Source: an uncultured Eubacteriales bacterium (GTDB lineage: Bacteria > Bacillota > Clostridia > Christensenellales > Aristaeellaceae). Taken from it: a stretch of 42,950 nucleotides of DNA. Where the stretch lies: contig CACYGB010000022.1 of the NCBI GenBank assembly GCA_902773895.1, forward strand, positions 1 to 42,950, in the 5' to 3' direction. The stretch's first letter is position 1. Each line of letters opens with the position of its first letter. Made by a program: the position numbers and the translations under genes. Shown in pieces: positions 16,464 through 24,763 of this stretch. The notes beneath the pieces were generated by a model. The model made no database searches, was not told where the DNA came from, and saw only the letters and a program-made list of their open reading frames with translations.

Positions 16464-18137
16464 TCACCGCTTCCGGGTGTTCCTCCGGGCCGTGGTGCGG
16501 ATGCCCAGCACGCCCAGCAGCGACCGGCTCAGTGTGCGGCCCAGTTCCCGGCCCGCGGAGGACACGGCGGATTGGACGAAGGAATCGATCTTTTGCTCGG
16601 CGGCGGTCATTTCGCTGCGCTTTTTGGCCGGCTTCTTCGCCGGCTGCTCCGCGCGCGGGATCACCACAGCGTCCGGCACGGAAACACTTTCCGCCGGCCG
16701 GGACGGAAGCACGGTTTGCAGCGTGGGGATGGGCCGCTCCTCGTACTCGCCGGTTTCGGGGTTGTACACCCGGAAGGTGGCGGTCACGATCTGCGGCGCG
16801 GGGGCCGGCTCCGGCGGATGCACCACGGGCGGCTCTCCCGGCGCGGCCGTTTCACCCATGCGGGCGGCTAGCACCTCATAGGCGCTTTCCCGGTCAATGC
16901 ACGCGTCGTATTTTTCCCCGATCTCGTCGGTCTCCAGGAAGGCGCGGCGCACCTCCTCCGAAATCACGCCCATGCGGGACTGGGGCGGCAGGATCACCGT
17001 CCGCTGCACCACGGAAGGGCTGCCGTCCGGCTGCAGGAAGGAAACCAGCGCTTCGCCGGTGGCCATCTCCCCCAGCGTCCGTTCTGTGTCGAAGGCGGGG
17101 TTGGGCCGGAACGTCTGGGCCGCGGCGCGCACGATCTTCTGCTCCCTTGGCGTAAAGGCCCGCAGCGCGTGCTGCACCCGGCCGGACAGCTGGGACAGCA
17201 CGGTGGAGGGCACGTCGGTGGGCGTCTGGGTCACGAAATACACGCCCACGCCCTTGGAGCGGATCAGACGGATGGTCTGCTCGATGCGCTCCAGCAGCGC
17301 TTTGGAGCAATCGTCAAAAAGCAGGTGCGCTTCATCGAAGAAAAACACCAGCCGGGGCAGCGCCTTGTCCCCTTGCTCGGGCAGGCATTCGTACAGTTCG
17401 CCCAGCAGCCACAGCAGGAACGCGCCGTACAGGGCCGGCCTGCGGAACAGCTTGTCCGCCGCCAGGATGTTCACCATCCCCTGGCCCTGTTCATCCTGCC
17501 GCAGGAAATCCGCCAGGTCAAACGCCGGCTCCCCGAAAAACCGGTTGCCGCCCTGGTCCTCCAGCAGGACGATGGCGCGCTGGATGGCGCCCACGGTGGC
17601 CTTGGCGATGTTGCCGTAGGCCAGGGTGTAGCGCTTGGCGTTTTCTCCAATATAGGCCAGCATGGCCTTCACGTCTTTCAGGTCCAGCAACAGCATGCCC
17701 TCGTCGTCGGCAATACGGAACAGGATGTGCATCACGCCGGTCTGGGTGTCGTTGAGCCCCAGCATCCGGCTCAGCAGCAGCGGCCCCATTTCGCTGACCG
17801 TGGTGCGGATGGGGTGGCCGCCTTCGCCGTACACATCCCAGAACGTTACGGGACAGCCCCGGAAGGCAAACGTTTCCGCGCCGCAGGCCGCCAGCCGGGC
17901 GTCGATCTTTCCGTTTCCCTCCCCCGGCACGGCCAGGCCGGCCAAATCGCCTTTCACGTCGGCCAGGAACACCGGCACCCCCAGCTGGGAAAAGCCCTCG
18001 GCCAGCACCTGCAGCGTCACCGTTTTGCCGGTGCCGGTGGCCCCGGCGATCAGGCCGTGCCGGTTGGCCAGCTGCGGCAGCAGCGTCACCCGGCCCTCCG
18101 GGGACGTGCCCAGCCAAATGGCGTTTTGATCGATCAT
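16464..18137 (-). CDS. HerA/DUF853-type P-loop ATPase
   Basis: A 557-residue ATPase of the helicase HerA-like, DUF853 group. Walker A GATGTGKT is at 32-39 close to the N-terminus, and a Walker B with DEAH at 268-271 (FFFDEAHLLF) sits in the middle; TQTPTDVP near residue 304 and ALRAFTP follow. The last 150 residues are a Pro-rich linker and a basic tail. Family members are ring-shaped DNA-translocating ATPases of uncertain role. AAAGGAGC lies 8 bases before the ATG. No NurA nuclease or defence partner is next to it; neighbours are ispDF and a Nudix gene, so a housekeeping role is more likely than defence. Confidence 0.88.
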   Translation of the reverse strand: MIDQNAIWLGTSPEGRVTLLPQLANRHGLIAGATGTGKTVTLQVLAEGFSQLGVPVFLADVKGDLAGLAVPGEGNGKIDARLAACGAETFAFRGCPVTFWDVYGEGGHPIRTTVSEMGPLLLSRMLGLNDTQTGVMHILFRIADDEGMLLLDLKDVKAMLAYIGENAKRYTLAYGNIAKATVGAIQRAIVLLEDQGGNRFFGEPAFDLADFLRQDEQGQGMVNILAADKLFRRPALYGAFLLWLLGELYECLPEQGDKALPRLVFFFDEAHLLFDDCSKALLERIEQTIRLIRSKGVGVYFVTQTPTDVPSTVLSQLSGRVQHALRAFTPREQKIVRAAAQTFRPNPAFDTERTLGEMATGEALVSFLQPDGSPSVVQRTVILPPQSRMGVISEEVRRAFLETDEIGEKYDACIDRESAYEVLAARMGETAAPGEPPVVHPPEPAPAPQIVTATFRVYNPETGEYEERPIPTLQTVLPSRPAESVSVPDAVVIPRAEQPAKKPAKKRSEMTAAEQKIDSFVQSAVSSAGRELGRTLSRSLLGVLGIRTTARRNTRKR

Positions 18138-18171
18138 ACGCGGTTGCTCCTTTCCGGGATGGGATCGCGGT

Positions 18172-19311
18172 TTATACCGTTTCGTAAATCAGCGCGGCGG
18201 CCTGGGCGCTGATGCCCTCGCCGCGGCCCTCGTAGCCCATGCGCTCGGTGGTGGTGGCCTTGACGCTGACGCGCGCTTGCGGAATGCCCAGGGCTTCCGC
18301 CAGGGCCTGCCGCATGGCGGGGATATACGGGGCCATCTTGGGCCGCTGGGCCAGGATGGTCACGTCGGCATTGCCGATTTCGTATCCTTTTTCCCGGATC
18401 CGCCGCGCCGTTTCCTTCAGCAGGATCACCGAGGAAATGCCTTTGTACGCGTCGTCGCTGTCCGGGAACAGCGCGCCGATGTCCCCCATGCCGGCGGCGC
18501 CCAGCAGCGCGTCGATCAGCGCGTGAACAGCGGCGTCGGCGTCGCTGTGGCCGTCCAGGCCCTTTTCGTAAGGGATGCACACGCCGCCCAGCCACAGCGC
18601 CCGGTTTTCCACCAGCCGGTGGGCGTCAAACCCGGTGCCGATCCGGGGAACCATCATGCCCTGTGCCATCTTCCAATCCTCCGGGGACGTCATTTTCACA
18701 TTCCGGTAATCACCCATCACCAGCTGCACCGGAAATCCGGCCGCTTCCATCAGGGCGGCGTCATCGGTGTAGCGGCGGTCCCCCGCGCTTTCGTGGGCGC
18801 GTAGCAGATCCCGCACGAAAAAACCCTGGGGCGTCTGCATCTGCCAAAGGGACGCCCGGTCCGGCGTTTCGACCACCCGTCCATGGGCGTCGGCGCGCTT
18901 GATGGTGTCCCGGGCCGGCACGGCCGCGGCGCCGCTGCCGCACGTCCGCACGCTGTCAATAACCCGCCGGATCACATCCCCGGTCACCAGCGGCCGGGCG
19001 CCGTCGTGGATCAGGGCCATGCCGTCCCGGTCCGGCAGCGCCTGCAAACCCCGCAGGGCGGAGGCTTGCCGGTCCTCCCCGCCGGGAACGATTTTCACCG
19101 GCGCCGTAACGCCCCATTCAGCCAGCACCCGGGCAAACAGCGCTTCTTCCCTGGCCCGCGTTACCAGCACGATGCCGTCGGCCAGGCCCTCATACGCCCG
19201 GCAGCACCGGACGATGCCCGGCACGCCGCCGATCTCCAGCAGCGTTTTGTTGCCGCTGCCGCCCATGCGGGTGCCGCTGCCCCCGCAAAGCAAAAGGGCG
19301 TATACTTTCAT
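18172..19311 (-). CDS. ispDF: Bifunctional IspD/IspF
   Basis: Fusion of two steps of the methylerythritol phosphate isoprenoid pathway, 379 residues. Residues 1-220 are the cytidylyltransferase IspD: nucleotide loop GGSGTRMGG (10-18), K22, HDGARP (102-107), TPQGF (160-164). Residues 223-379 are the cyclodiphosphate synthase IspF: metal ligands D229, H231 and H263, and [11 protein letters not shown]. The enzyme in between, IspE, is not encoded here. The ATG at 19311 overlaps the stop of the DUF4364 gene as ATGA, so the two are translationally coupled; in-frame sequence further upstream belongs to that gene's frame. Confidence 0.95.
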   Translation of the reverse strand: MKVYALLLCGGSGTRMGGSGNKTLLEIGGVPGIVRCCRAYEGLADGIVLVTRAREEALFARVLAEWGVTAPVKIVPGGEDRQASALRGLQALPDRDGMALIHDGARPLVTGDVIRRVIDSVRTCGSGAAAVPARDTIKRADAHGRVVETPDRASLWQMQTPQGFFVRDLLRAHESAGDRRYTDDAALMEAAGFPVQLVMGDYRNVKMTSPEDWKMAQGMMVPRIGTGFDAHRLVENRALWLGGVCIPYEKGLDGHSDADAAVHALIDALLGAAGMGDIGALFPDSDDAYKGISSVILLKETARRIREKGYEIGNADVTILAQRPKMAPYIPAMRQALAEALGIPQARVSVKATTTERMGYEGRGEGISAQAAALIYETV

Positions 19312-19847
19312 TCTTCTTCCTCCGACAGCGTCTGCATGACGCTTTCGTAAATCTTTCCCGCCGCTTTGGGCCAGGCCCGGGCGGTTTGCTGGGCCAGCTC
19401 CCGGGTAGGCAGCGTCAGGGTCAGGCGCAGCATATCCATCTCCTGCTCCACCACCGTCAGCGTCACTTCGTATTCGCCCCGCTGGGTCTGCCGGATCTGG
19501 TGCAGGTACTGGTCCTCCTGCCGGAATCGGGTGCGCCAAACGTCCCCCGTTTCCTCCAGCAGCTTTTTCACGCTGCCGGGCACCCGGCTGCCGAACAGGC
19601 TCAGCGCCTCCCGGCCCGCGTCGGTAAGGGCGTACAAATTGCCGGCTTTCCTTTGGCTGCGCACCGCCTGGCCGTTGGCGCACAGGTCGTTCAGGGCAAA
19701 CATCATATCAAAATAATTCATCAGATCATGCTCGAACAGGAACTGCAGCAGCTGCAGCTCCGTGCAGGGCGCCAGCTGATCCAGCGCGTACAGCACGATC
19801 AGCCGCTGTTCGTCCTCAGGCGATCTTTTGGGCGGATGCAAAGACAT
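19308..19847 (-). CDS. DUF4364 family protein
   Basis: A 179-residue cytoplasmic protein of the DUF4364 family, found mainly in Clostridia and thought to be regulatory. The N-terminal half reads as a winged helix-turn-helix ([23 protein letters not shown], then a wing and GREALSLFG). The ATG at 19847 is chosen because GGAGG lies 9 bases upstream; the frame is open further up but into a hairpin-rich leader. It overlaps ispDF by four bases. Confidence 0.82.
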   Translation of the reverse strand: MSLHPPKRSPEDEQRLIVLYALDQLAPCTELQLLQFLFEHDLMNYFDMMFALNDLCANGQAVRSQRKAGNLYALTDAGREALSLFGSRVPGSVKKLLEETGDVWRTRFRQEDQYLHQIRQTQRGEYEVTLTVVEQEMDMLRLTLTLPTRELAQQTARAWPKAAGKIYESVMQTLSEEEE

Positions 19848-19931
19848 GCAATGGCCTCCGTGTTCAAAACAATTGACTGTTAAACATTCTTGATCCGGAG
19901 GAAAAAATCCTGCCTGCGCGGACGAAAACTG

Positions 19932-19961
19932 AAAAAAGAGCGCCAAAACGCGCCTTTGGCG
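19932..19961 (-). terminator. Leader hairpin with U-run upstream of DUF4364
   Basis: Minus strand: CGCCAAA (19961-19955) pairs with TTTGGCG (19947-19941) and is followed by CTCTTTTTTC. It lies about 85 bases before the DUF4364 start and no gene ends upstream of it on this strand, so it would act as an attenuator if transcription starts beyond it. No convincing minus-strand promoter was fixed. Confidence 0.5.
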
Positions 19962-19994
19962 GCGAAAATAATCATATATTTTCAAAAATAATGC

Positions 19995-20023
19995 TTGACA
20001 AACAATATTATGCGTTGTATAGT
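19995..20023 (+). promoter_or_regulatory. Consensus promoter of the PadR gene
   Basis: Perfect TTGACA (19995-20000), 17-base spacer, TATAGT (20018-20023), 25 bases before the GTG start. Confidence 0.85.
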
Positions 20024-20027
20024 ATTG
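20003..20027. promoter_or_regulatory. Candidate PadR operator
   Basis: CAATATTA (20003-20010) and TAGTATTG (20020-20027) form an inverted repeat with 7 of 8 positions matching. It covers the spacer and the -10 box of the PadR promoter, where binding would block transcription; autorepression is usual for the family. Confidence 0.5.
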
Positions 20028-20047
20028 CGTGACAGGAGGTGATACCC

Positions 20048-20374
20048 GTGGATGCCCAGATGAAGAAAGGCATGGTGGACGTGTGCATCCTGGCCGTACT
20101 GGCCCGGGGCGATTCCTACGGCTACCAGCTGATCAAGGACATCGCGCCGCTGATCGCGCTGTCCGAATCCACGCTGTATCCGGTGCTGCGGCGGCTGGAA
20201 AGCGCAGGCTGCCTGACGGTGTACTCGGTGGAGCACAACAGCCGGCTGCGGAAATACTACGCCATCACCGACGAAGGGCGGCGCAAAATCGCCGATTTCC
20301 TGGGGGAATGGGCGGAAATCAAGAAGGTGTACGACTTTATTGCGGAGGGCAGCAGTCATGAAAAGCAGGAATGA
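20048..20374 (+). CDS. PadR-family transcriptional regulator
   Basis: A 108-residue winged helix regulator. The PadR signature is clear: ILAVLARGDSYGYQLIKDI and the recognition part ESTLYPVLRRLESAG, then a wing (LRKYYAITDEGRR). AGGAGGTGA lies 5 bases before GTG 20048, which I take as the start; GTG 20039 overlaps the ribosome site and ATG 20060 is too far. It is followed by a HAAS/DUF4097 gene after 105 bases, a pairing well known in Firmicutes, where such small PadR proteins control the membrane-stress-type protein next door. Confidence 0.9.
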   Translation: MDAQMKKGMVDVCILAVLARGDSYGYQLIKDIAPLIALSESTLYPVLRRLESAGCLTVYSVEHNSRLRKYYAITDEGRRKIADFLGEWAEIKKVYDFIAEGSSHEKQE

Positions 20375-20479
20375 ACGGTGGAACGATACGGGGCGCCGTC
20401 CCGAAACAGCGCCCCCGCGGCAGCCCCTGCGGCAGGAAACGGATCGGTGGACCATGGCCGACAAAGGAGGAAGGAACCC

Positions 20480-21964
20480 ATGAGCCGGGAAGAATATCTT
20501 GCGACGTTGAACCAGGAACTGAGCTTTTTGAAGGAAGAAAACCGCCGCGCCGCCCTGGCGTTCTACGCCGAAATGCTGGATGACCGCATGGAGGACGGCA
20601 TGGACGAGGAAAGCGCCGTGAACGCCATGGAAGCCCCGGCGGACATTGCCGCCCGCCTGCGGACGGACAACGGCGAGGACCAGGCGTCGCCCCTGCATCA
20701 CCCCATGCGGGATGAAATGCTGGAATTTTCCGCCCTGGCGGACAGCGCCCTGCGGGGGGTGGAGCGCTTCACCACGGGCAAGCCCGAAATAGCCCCCACG
20801 GCGGATGAAATGGTGCGCCGGGCCAAGGAAGGCACCCGGTGGACGGAACAGACTGAACAAGCGAAGCAGGAGCCCCGGCCTGCAGAGGACGCGGACGAAA
20901 AGGCCGCGCCGGAGCCCGCTCCGGCAGCCCCGCAGGATGCGCCCCGGGCGGAAGACGGCCAGCAGCAGGAGGGCCTCTCTTCCCTGATCGGCAGCGTGAT
21001 CAAGGGCGCCCAGAAGATCCTGGAAAGCGTGCCCGGCCTGGTGGAGGAAAGCACCCAGGCCGCGGGGAACGCGGCCCAGGAAGCGGCGGAAAAAGCCCGG
21101 AAAACGAGTGAATCCGCGGCGGCAGGCGCTTACGAGAAAAAAGAGTTTGCCTGCCGGGCAGAGGACGTGCGCGCCGTCCGGCTGGCCGCCGCCGATATGC
21201 CCATCGCCGTGCGGCCCGGCGAAGGGGATGAAATCCGCCTGGTGTACTACCGCTCCGACCGGGAGCCGTATGAAGCGCGGCTGGAAAACGGCGTGCTGTC
21301 GCTGGAAAACGAGGCGCTGGGCCGCAAAAACCGCGGGTTCAGCTTCTCCTTCTTCACCACCGGCCTCAAGGTGCTCTGGACTCAGCCCACGCCCACCGTC
21401 GAATTGTTCCTGCCCGCGGACGCGCTGGTGGATTTGAAGGCCCATACCAGCAACGGCTCCGTCCGTCTGGAAGGGCTGAAGGCGCTGTGCACCGTGGACC
21501 TGAAAACCAGCAACAGCCGCATCAGCATCCAGGATACGGTGTGCAAAAGCCTGGAAGCCAAAACCAGCAACAGCCGCCTGGTGCTGGAGCGCTTGGTGTG
21601 CAAGCAGGCCATCCAGGCCAAAACCAGCAACGCCCGCATCGAAGCGGCCTCTGTCCGCGCCGGCGGAGAGATGCACCTGAGCACCTCCAACGGCCGTATG
21701 GCGGTGACGGACATCCAAGCGCCGATGCTCGTGGCCACCACGTCCAACAGCGGCATCCAGGTGTCGGGGCTGAACACCCGCTCCATCCTGCTGCGCACCT
21801 CCAACGGCAGCATCCGCGGCACCGTGCCGGGGAAGCAGGCCGACTGGGCCATCGACAGCGGTCTGAGCAACGGCAAAAACAGCCTGCCCCGGCAGCAGGC
21901 GGGCCTGTATCCGCTGTCCGTGCACACCTCCAACGGCAGCATCGACATCCAGTTTGAGGGCTAA
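20480..21964 (+). CDS. HAAS-domain and DUF4097 protein with TSN repeats
   Basis: A 494-residue protein. Residues 1-60 are a HAAS/DUF1700-like helical domain (MSREEYLATLNQEL, FYAEMLDDRMEDG). A Glu/Ala/Pro-rich, probably disordered linker of about 150 residues follows. From about residue 240 lies a DUF4097 beta-repeat domain, with the motif TSN(G/S/A) recurring about every 20 residues at least seven times from about 321 to 484, expected to form a right-handed beta-helix-like stack. No signal peptide or membrane segment was seen. AAGGAGG lies upstream of ATG 20480. Probably controlled by the PadR regulator ahead; function in general unknown. Confidence 0.85.
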   Translation: MSREEYLATLNQELSFLKEENRRAALAFYAEMLDDRMEDGMDEESAVNAMEAPADIAARLRTDNGEDQASPLHHPMRDEMLEFSALADSALRGVERFTTGKPEIAPTADEMVRRAKEGTRWTEQTEQAKQEPRPAEDADEKAAPEPAPAAPQDAPRAEDGQQQEGLSSLIGSVIKGAQKILESVPGLVEESTQAAGNAAQEAAEKARKTSESAAAGAYEKKEFACRAEDVRAVRLAAADMPIAVRPGEGDEIRLVYYRSDREPYEARLENGVLSLENEALGRKNRGFSFSFFTTGLKVLWTQPTPTVELFLPADALVDLKAHTSNGSVRLEGLKALCTVDLKTSNSRISIQDTVCKSLEAKTSNSRLVLERLVCKQAIQAKTSNARIEAASVRAGGEMHLSTSNGRMAVTDIQAPMLVATTSNSGIQVSGLNTRSILLRTSNGSIRGTVPGKQADWAIDSGLSNGKNSLPRQQAGLYPLSVHTSNGSIDIQFEG

Positions 21965-21973
21965 AACCCCGTG

Positions 21974-22007
21974 AAAAATCTTCCCTGCTTCCAGGGAAGA
22001 TTTTTTT
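21974..22007 (+). terminator. Terminator after the DUF4097 gene
   Basis: A perfect 14-bp stem, AAAAATCTTCCCTG with CAGGGAAGATTTTT, CTTC loop, followed by T's. Confidence 0.93.
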
Positions 22008-22088
22008 GCTGTTTTTCGTTGGAATCAGCAGGAAATACCCGAATTCAGAAGAAAGAGAACAAGGAAAAACAGAGGAGGAGTGCAACCC

Positions 22089-23018
22089 ATGAAAGCAAAG
22101 CTTCGCATCCTGTGCCTGGTGCTGTGCCTGGTGCTGCTGCCCGTGATCCCGGCACCGCGGGCCCAGGCCGACACCCTGTACCTGATCCCGGACAGCAATA
22201 CCCGCCGCCTGACGGAGGAAGAAATCTGGAAGTGGGACCGGGAATCCCTGGCGTACCTGTGGAACGAAATTTTTGCCCGGCACGGCTACGTGTTCATTTC
22301 GGGCGGAAAATTCGACCTGTGGTTCAGCGCCATGCCCTGGTACACCGCCAACAAAAACGCCGACAACCAGAAATACTGCTACCCCAAAGTGTCCCAGCTG
22401 GAATGGGACAACGTGAACCTGATCAAGAAAGTGGCCCGGGACATGGACGCTGTTAAGGAAAAGCAGCACGTCAAGGGCCGCAAGTGTTACACCCAGTTCA
22501 CCCCGCCGGGAAACTGGAAGCTGACGGGCTTCACCCTGCTGGAAAATATGAAAGCGGGCCAGAAGCTGGCTGTGTACGCCGCGCCGGGCACGTCCTCCTG
22601 GCGGGGCGCCAACGGCAAAGCCCTGGTGAATACCAACGGCGCCGTGTGGGCCGCCGGCTGGGAAAACGGCTGGCTGCTGGTGTTCTATGAAACCAACAAC
22701 GGCTCCGTCCGAGTCGGCTACGTGCAGGGCAGCAAGATCTCCGGCAAGGTCAGTGTGTCCCGGCAGCTGGACTTTGAAGAAATCACGGTGAAAACGGCGT
22801 CCAACTGCGCCATGACGGACGACCCCGTCCGGGCCGGCATCACCATCCGCACCATTCCCAAGGGAACGCGGGTCATCTACCTGACCACCGTGGTGAACCA
22901 GGACGGCGAAGTGTGGGACTACATCCAGGCCAACGTCAGCCAGAAGAAGGCCCGCGGCTTCGTGCGCCACGGCAGCCTGGACATGAACTACGGCGATTAC
23001 TCCGAGGAAAGCTACTGA
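22089..23018 (+). CDS. Exported YARHG-domain protein with SH3-like repeats
   Basis: A 309-residue exported protein. The signal peptide covers about residues 1-27 (ending RAQA). Residues about 35-125 are a YARHG domain, an extracellular domain of unknown role; its core reads NEIFARHGYVF (59-69). Two SH3-like segments follow (about 150-235 and 240-305), which in exported proteins often bind cell wall or other proteins. GAGGAGG precedes ATG 22089. It sits between two terminators, so it is monocistronic. No clear promoter was found in the 80 bases ahead. Confidence 0.82.
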   Translation: MKAKLRILCLVLCLVLLPVIPAPRAQADTLYLIPDSNTRRLTEEEIWKWDRESLAYLWNEIFARHGYVFISGGKFDLWFSAMPWYTANKNADNQKYCYPKVSQLEWDNVNLIKKVARDMDAVKEKQHVKGRKCYTQFTPPGNWKLTGFTLLENMKAGQKLAVYAAPGTSSWRGANGKALVNTNGAVWAAGWENGWLLVFYETNNGSVRVGYVQGSKISGKVSVSRQLDFEEITVKTASNCAMTDDPVRAGITIRTIPKGTRVIYLTTVVNQDGEVWDYIQANVSQKKARGFVRHGSLDMNYGDYSEESY

Positions 23019-23053
23019 TCCTCTGTTCCCAACGGGATCGGACTCCCCGGCAC

Positions 23054-23087
23054 ACAGCGCGCTTTTTCAGGCGCGCTGTTTTGTTTT
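23054..23087 (+). terminator. Terminator after the YARHG gene
   Basis: ACAGCGCGC (23054-23062) pairs perfectly with GCGCGCTGT (23071-23079) and is followed by TTTGTTTT. Confidence 0.9.
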
Positions 23088-23113
23088 GCCTTCGCTCTTT
23101 TCGCCGGGGCGCA

Positions 23114-23142
23114 TTGACAAACAGGGCGGAAGAAATTACAAT
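23114..23142 (+). promoter_or_regulatory. Promoter of the DUF2232-rplI-dnaB operon
   Basis: TTGACA (23114-23119), 17-base spacer, TACAAT (23137-23142), 37 bases before the start codon. Confidence 0.83.
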
Positions 23143-23178
23143 AAGAATGGGTTTTTATCCTGACTTGAAGGAGACGAT

Positions 23179-24309
23179 ATGAAAGACTTTCCCCTGTGGC
23201 GCTCGCCCAAAGCGGCCATCGTGAGCACCCTGCTGATCGCCGCGCCGGTTTTGCTTTTATCCCTGTCGCCGCTGAGCGGCATGTACGCGGTTTTGCTGGT
23301 GATTTTTCTTCTGCCCCTGGCGGTCTGCCTGGCCGGGCTGACGGCCGGGGCGCTGCCCATGCTGCTGGGCACCGCGGCAGGCCTGGTGTCCCTGACGGTG
23401 CTTGGGGGCCGGCCGGGGCTGATCCTGGGCTCCGTTTACCTGCTGCCCATTGTGGCGGCCTTCGTGCTGGTGGTGGCGCTGCGCGTGCCGTTCCGGCAAT
23501 CCTGTCCAGCCCTGATCGGCGTGCATTTGCTGGCCCTGGCCGGCTGCTACCTGCTGCTGCAGTCCTGGTCCGGGGGCAATCTGTACGACCGGGCCGGCGT
23601 CGCCGTGATGAACGCCCTGGACCGGTGGGAGCTGGGCGACACCATGCTGTACCAGCTGTATTCCATGGGGCTGGTGGATCTGCCGGAAAACCTGCGGGGC
23701 TCGGCCCTGCAGCGGGTGCTGGGGGGCTACGCGCTGTCCGAAGCCGCCCGGAGCGACCTGCTTTTGTCGGTGCGCACGCTGGTCACCACCCTGCTTTCCT
23801 CCCTGGTGCCCAACCTGATCGTCAGCCAGAGCATTCTGGGCGGCGTGGGCTGCCTGCTGCTGCCGCTGCGGTTCGGGTACCTGGCGGCGGAAAGACGCGC
23901 GTTCCTGTCGGAAACGGCGGAAGGCACCGTGACCGACGCCCAGGGCCGGGCGCAGGTGGATTTTCCCGATCTGCAAATGCCCCGGTTTGAAACCTGGCAC
24001 CTGCCCCGCGGCATCGGCTGGCAGGTGGGCGCCGCGCTGGTGGCGGGCTATTTCCTGCGTTCCTCCGCCAGCGAGGGCCTTCGCGTGGCCGGGGCCATCC
24101 TGTATACCGCCGCCCGTTCCCTGTTCATCATTCAGGGCGCGGCGCTGGTGAATTTCATGCAAAAGGCCCGGGGAACCAAGCGGACGTGGCGGGTGATCGT
24201 ACCCATCCTGCTGATGCTGTTCTCCGTGCTGGTTTTCCTGGGGATGTTCGATCAGATCAGCAACATCCGGGGGCTGCGCAAGCCCCGGGATACAAAGGAG
24301 GATTTTTGA
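23179..24309 (+). CDS. DUF2232 (YybS-like) membrane protein
   Basis: A 376-residue polytopic membrane protein with about eight hydrophobic segments. It matches the DUF2232/YybS family by pattern and by place: in many Firmicutes yybS stands ahead of gdpP (yybT), rplI and dnaB/dnaC. Here rplI follows one base after the stop codon and gdpP is absent from that slot. GAAGGAGA precedes the ATG. A transporter-like fold has been suggested for the family; the function is not known. Confidence 0.82.
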   Translation: MKDFPLWRSPKAAIVSTLLIAAPVLLLSLSPLSGMYAVLLVIFLLPLAVCLAGLTAGALPMLLGTAAGLVSLTVLGGRPGLILGSVYLLPIVAAFVLVVALRVPFRQSCPALIGVHLLALAGCYLLLQSWSGGNLYDRAGVAVMNALDRWELGDTMLYQLYSMGLVDLPENLRGSALQRVLGGYALSEAARSDLLLSVRTLVTTLLSSLVPNLIVSQSILGGVGCLLLPLRFGYLAAERRAFLSETAEGTVTDAQGRAQVDFPDLQMPRFETWHLPRGIGWQVGAALVAGYFLRSSASEGLRVAGAILYTAARSLFIIQGAALVNFMQKARGTKRTWRVIVPILLMLFSVLVFLGMFDQISNIRGLRKPRDTKEDF

Positions 24310-24310
24310 A

Positions 24311-24763
24311 ATGAAAGTGATTCTGCTTGCCGACGTGAAGGGCACCGGCAAAAAACAGGAGATCGTCAACGTAAGCGACGGCTACGCCCGCAATTTCCTT
24401 TTCCCCAAGGGCCTGGCCAAGGAAGCCACACCCGGCGCGGCCAAGGAAGTGGAAAAGAAGCAGGCCGCCGAGCGCGCCCGGGAAATGGAGCGCCGCCTGA
24501 CGGCGGAAAAGAAAGCCGCGTCCCTTCGGGGCAAGGTGATCACCGTGAAGGCCAAGTGCGGCGCCCAGGGCCGGCTGTACGGCTCGGTAACCGGCGCGGA
24601 AATCGCCGAAGCGCTGAAGGAACAGCACGGCGTGGAAGTGGATAAGCGCAAGATCGACCTGAGCGAGCCCATCCGCACCGTAGGCGAAACGGACATCGTA
24701 GTGAAGCTCTACCCCGAAATCAGCGCCAAAATGACCGTCCGGGTCACCGGAAACGAGGCATAA
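24311..24763 (+). CDS. rplI: 50S ribosomal protein L9
   Basis: L9, 150 residues, binds 23S rRNA near the L1 stalk and helps keep the reading frame. The N-terminal domain carries the L9 signature ([14 protein letters not shown] at about 24-37), a long connecting helix rich in Lys, Glu and Arg follows, and the C-terminal domain is complete. AAAGGAGG is embedded in the end of the DUF2232 gene. The stop TAA is directly followed by the ATG of dnaB. Confidence 0.97.
   Translation: MKVILLADVKGTGKKQEIVNVSDGYARNFLFPKGLAKEATPGAAKEVEKKQAAERAREMERRLTAEKKAASLRGKVITVKAKCGAQGRLYGSVTGAEIAEALKEQHGVEVDKRKIDLSEPIRTVGETDIVVKLYPEISAKMTVRVTGNEA

Noticed and set aside
16464..18137. HerA-like ATPase as part of a defence system (HerA-NurA, HerA-DUF4297 or similar)
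   Set aside because: No nuclease or effector gene beside it; neighbours are housekeeping genes and the DUF853 form is common outside defence loci.
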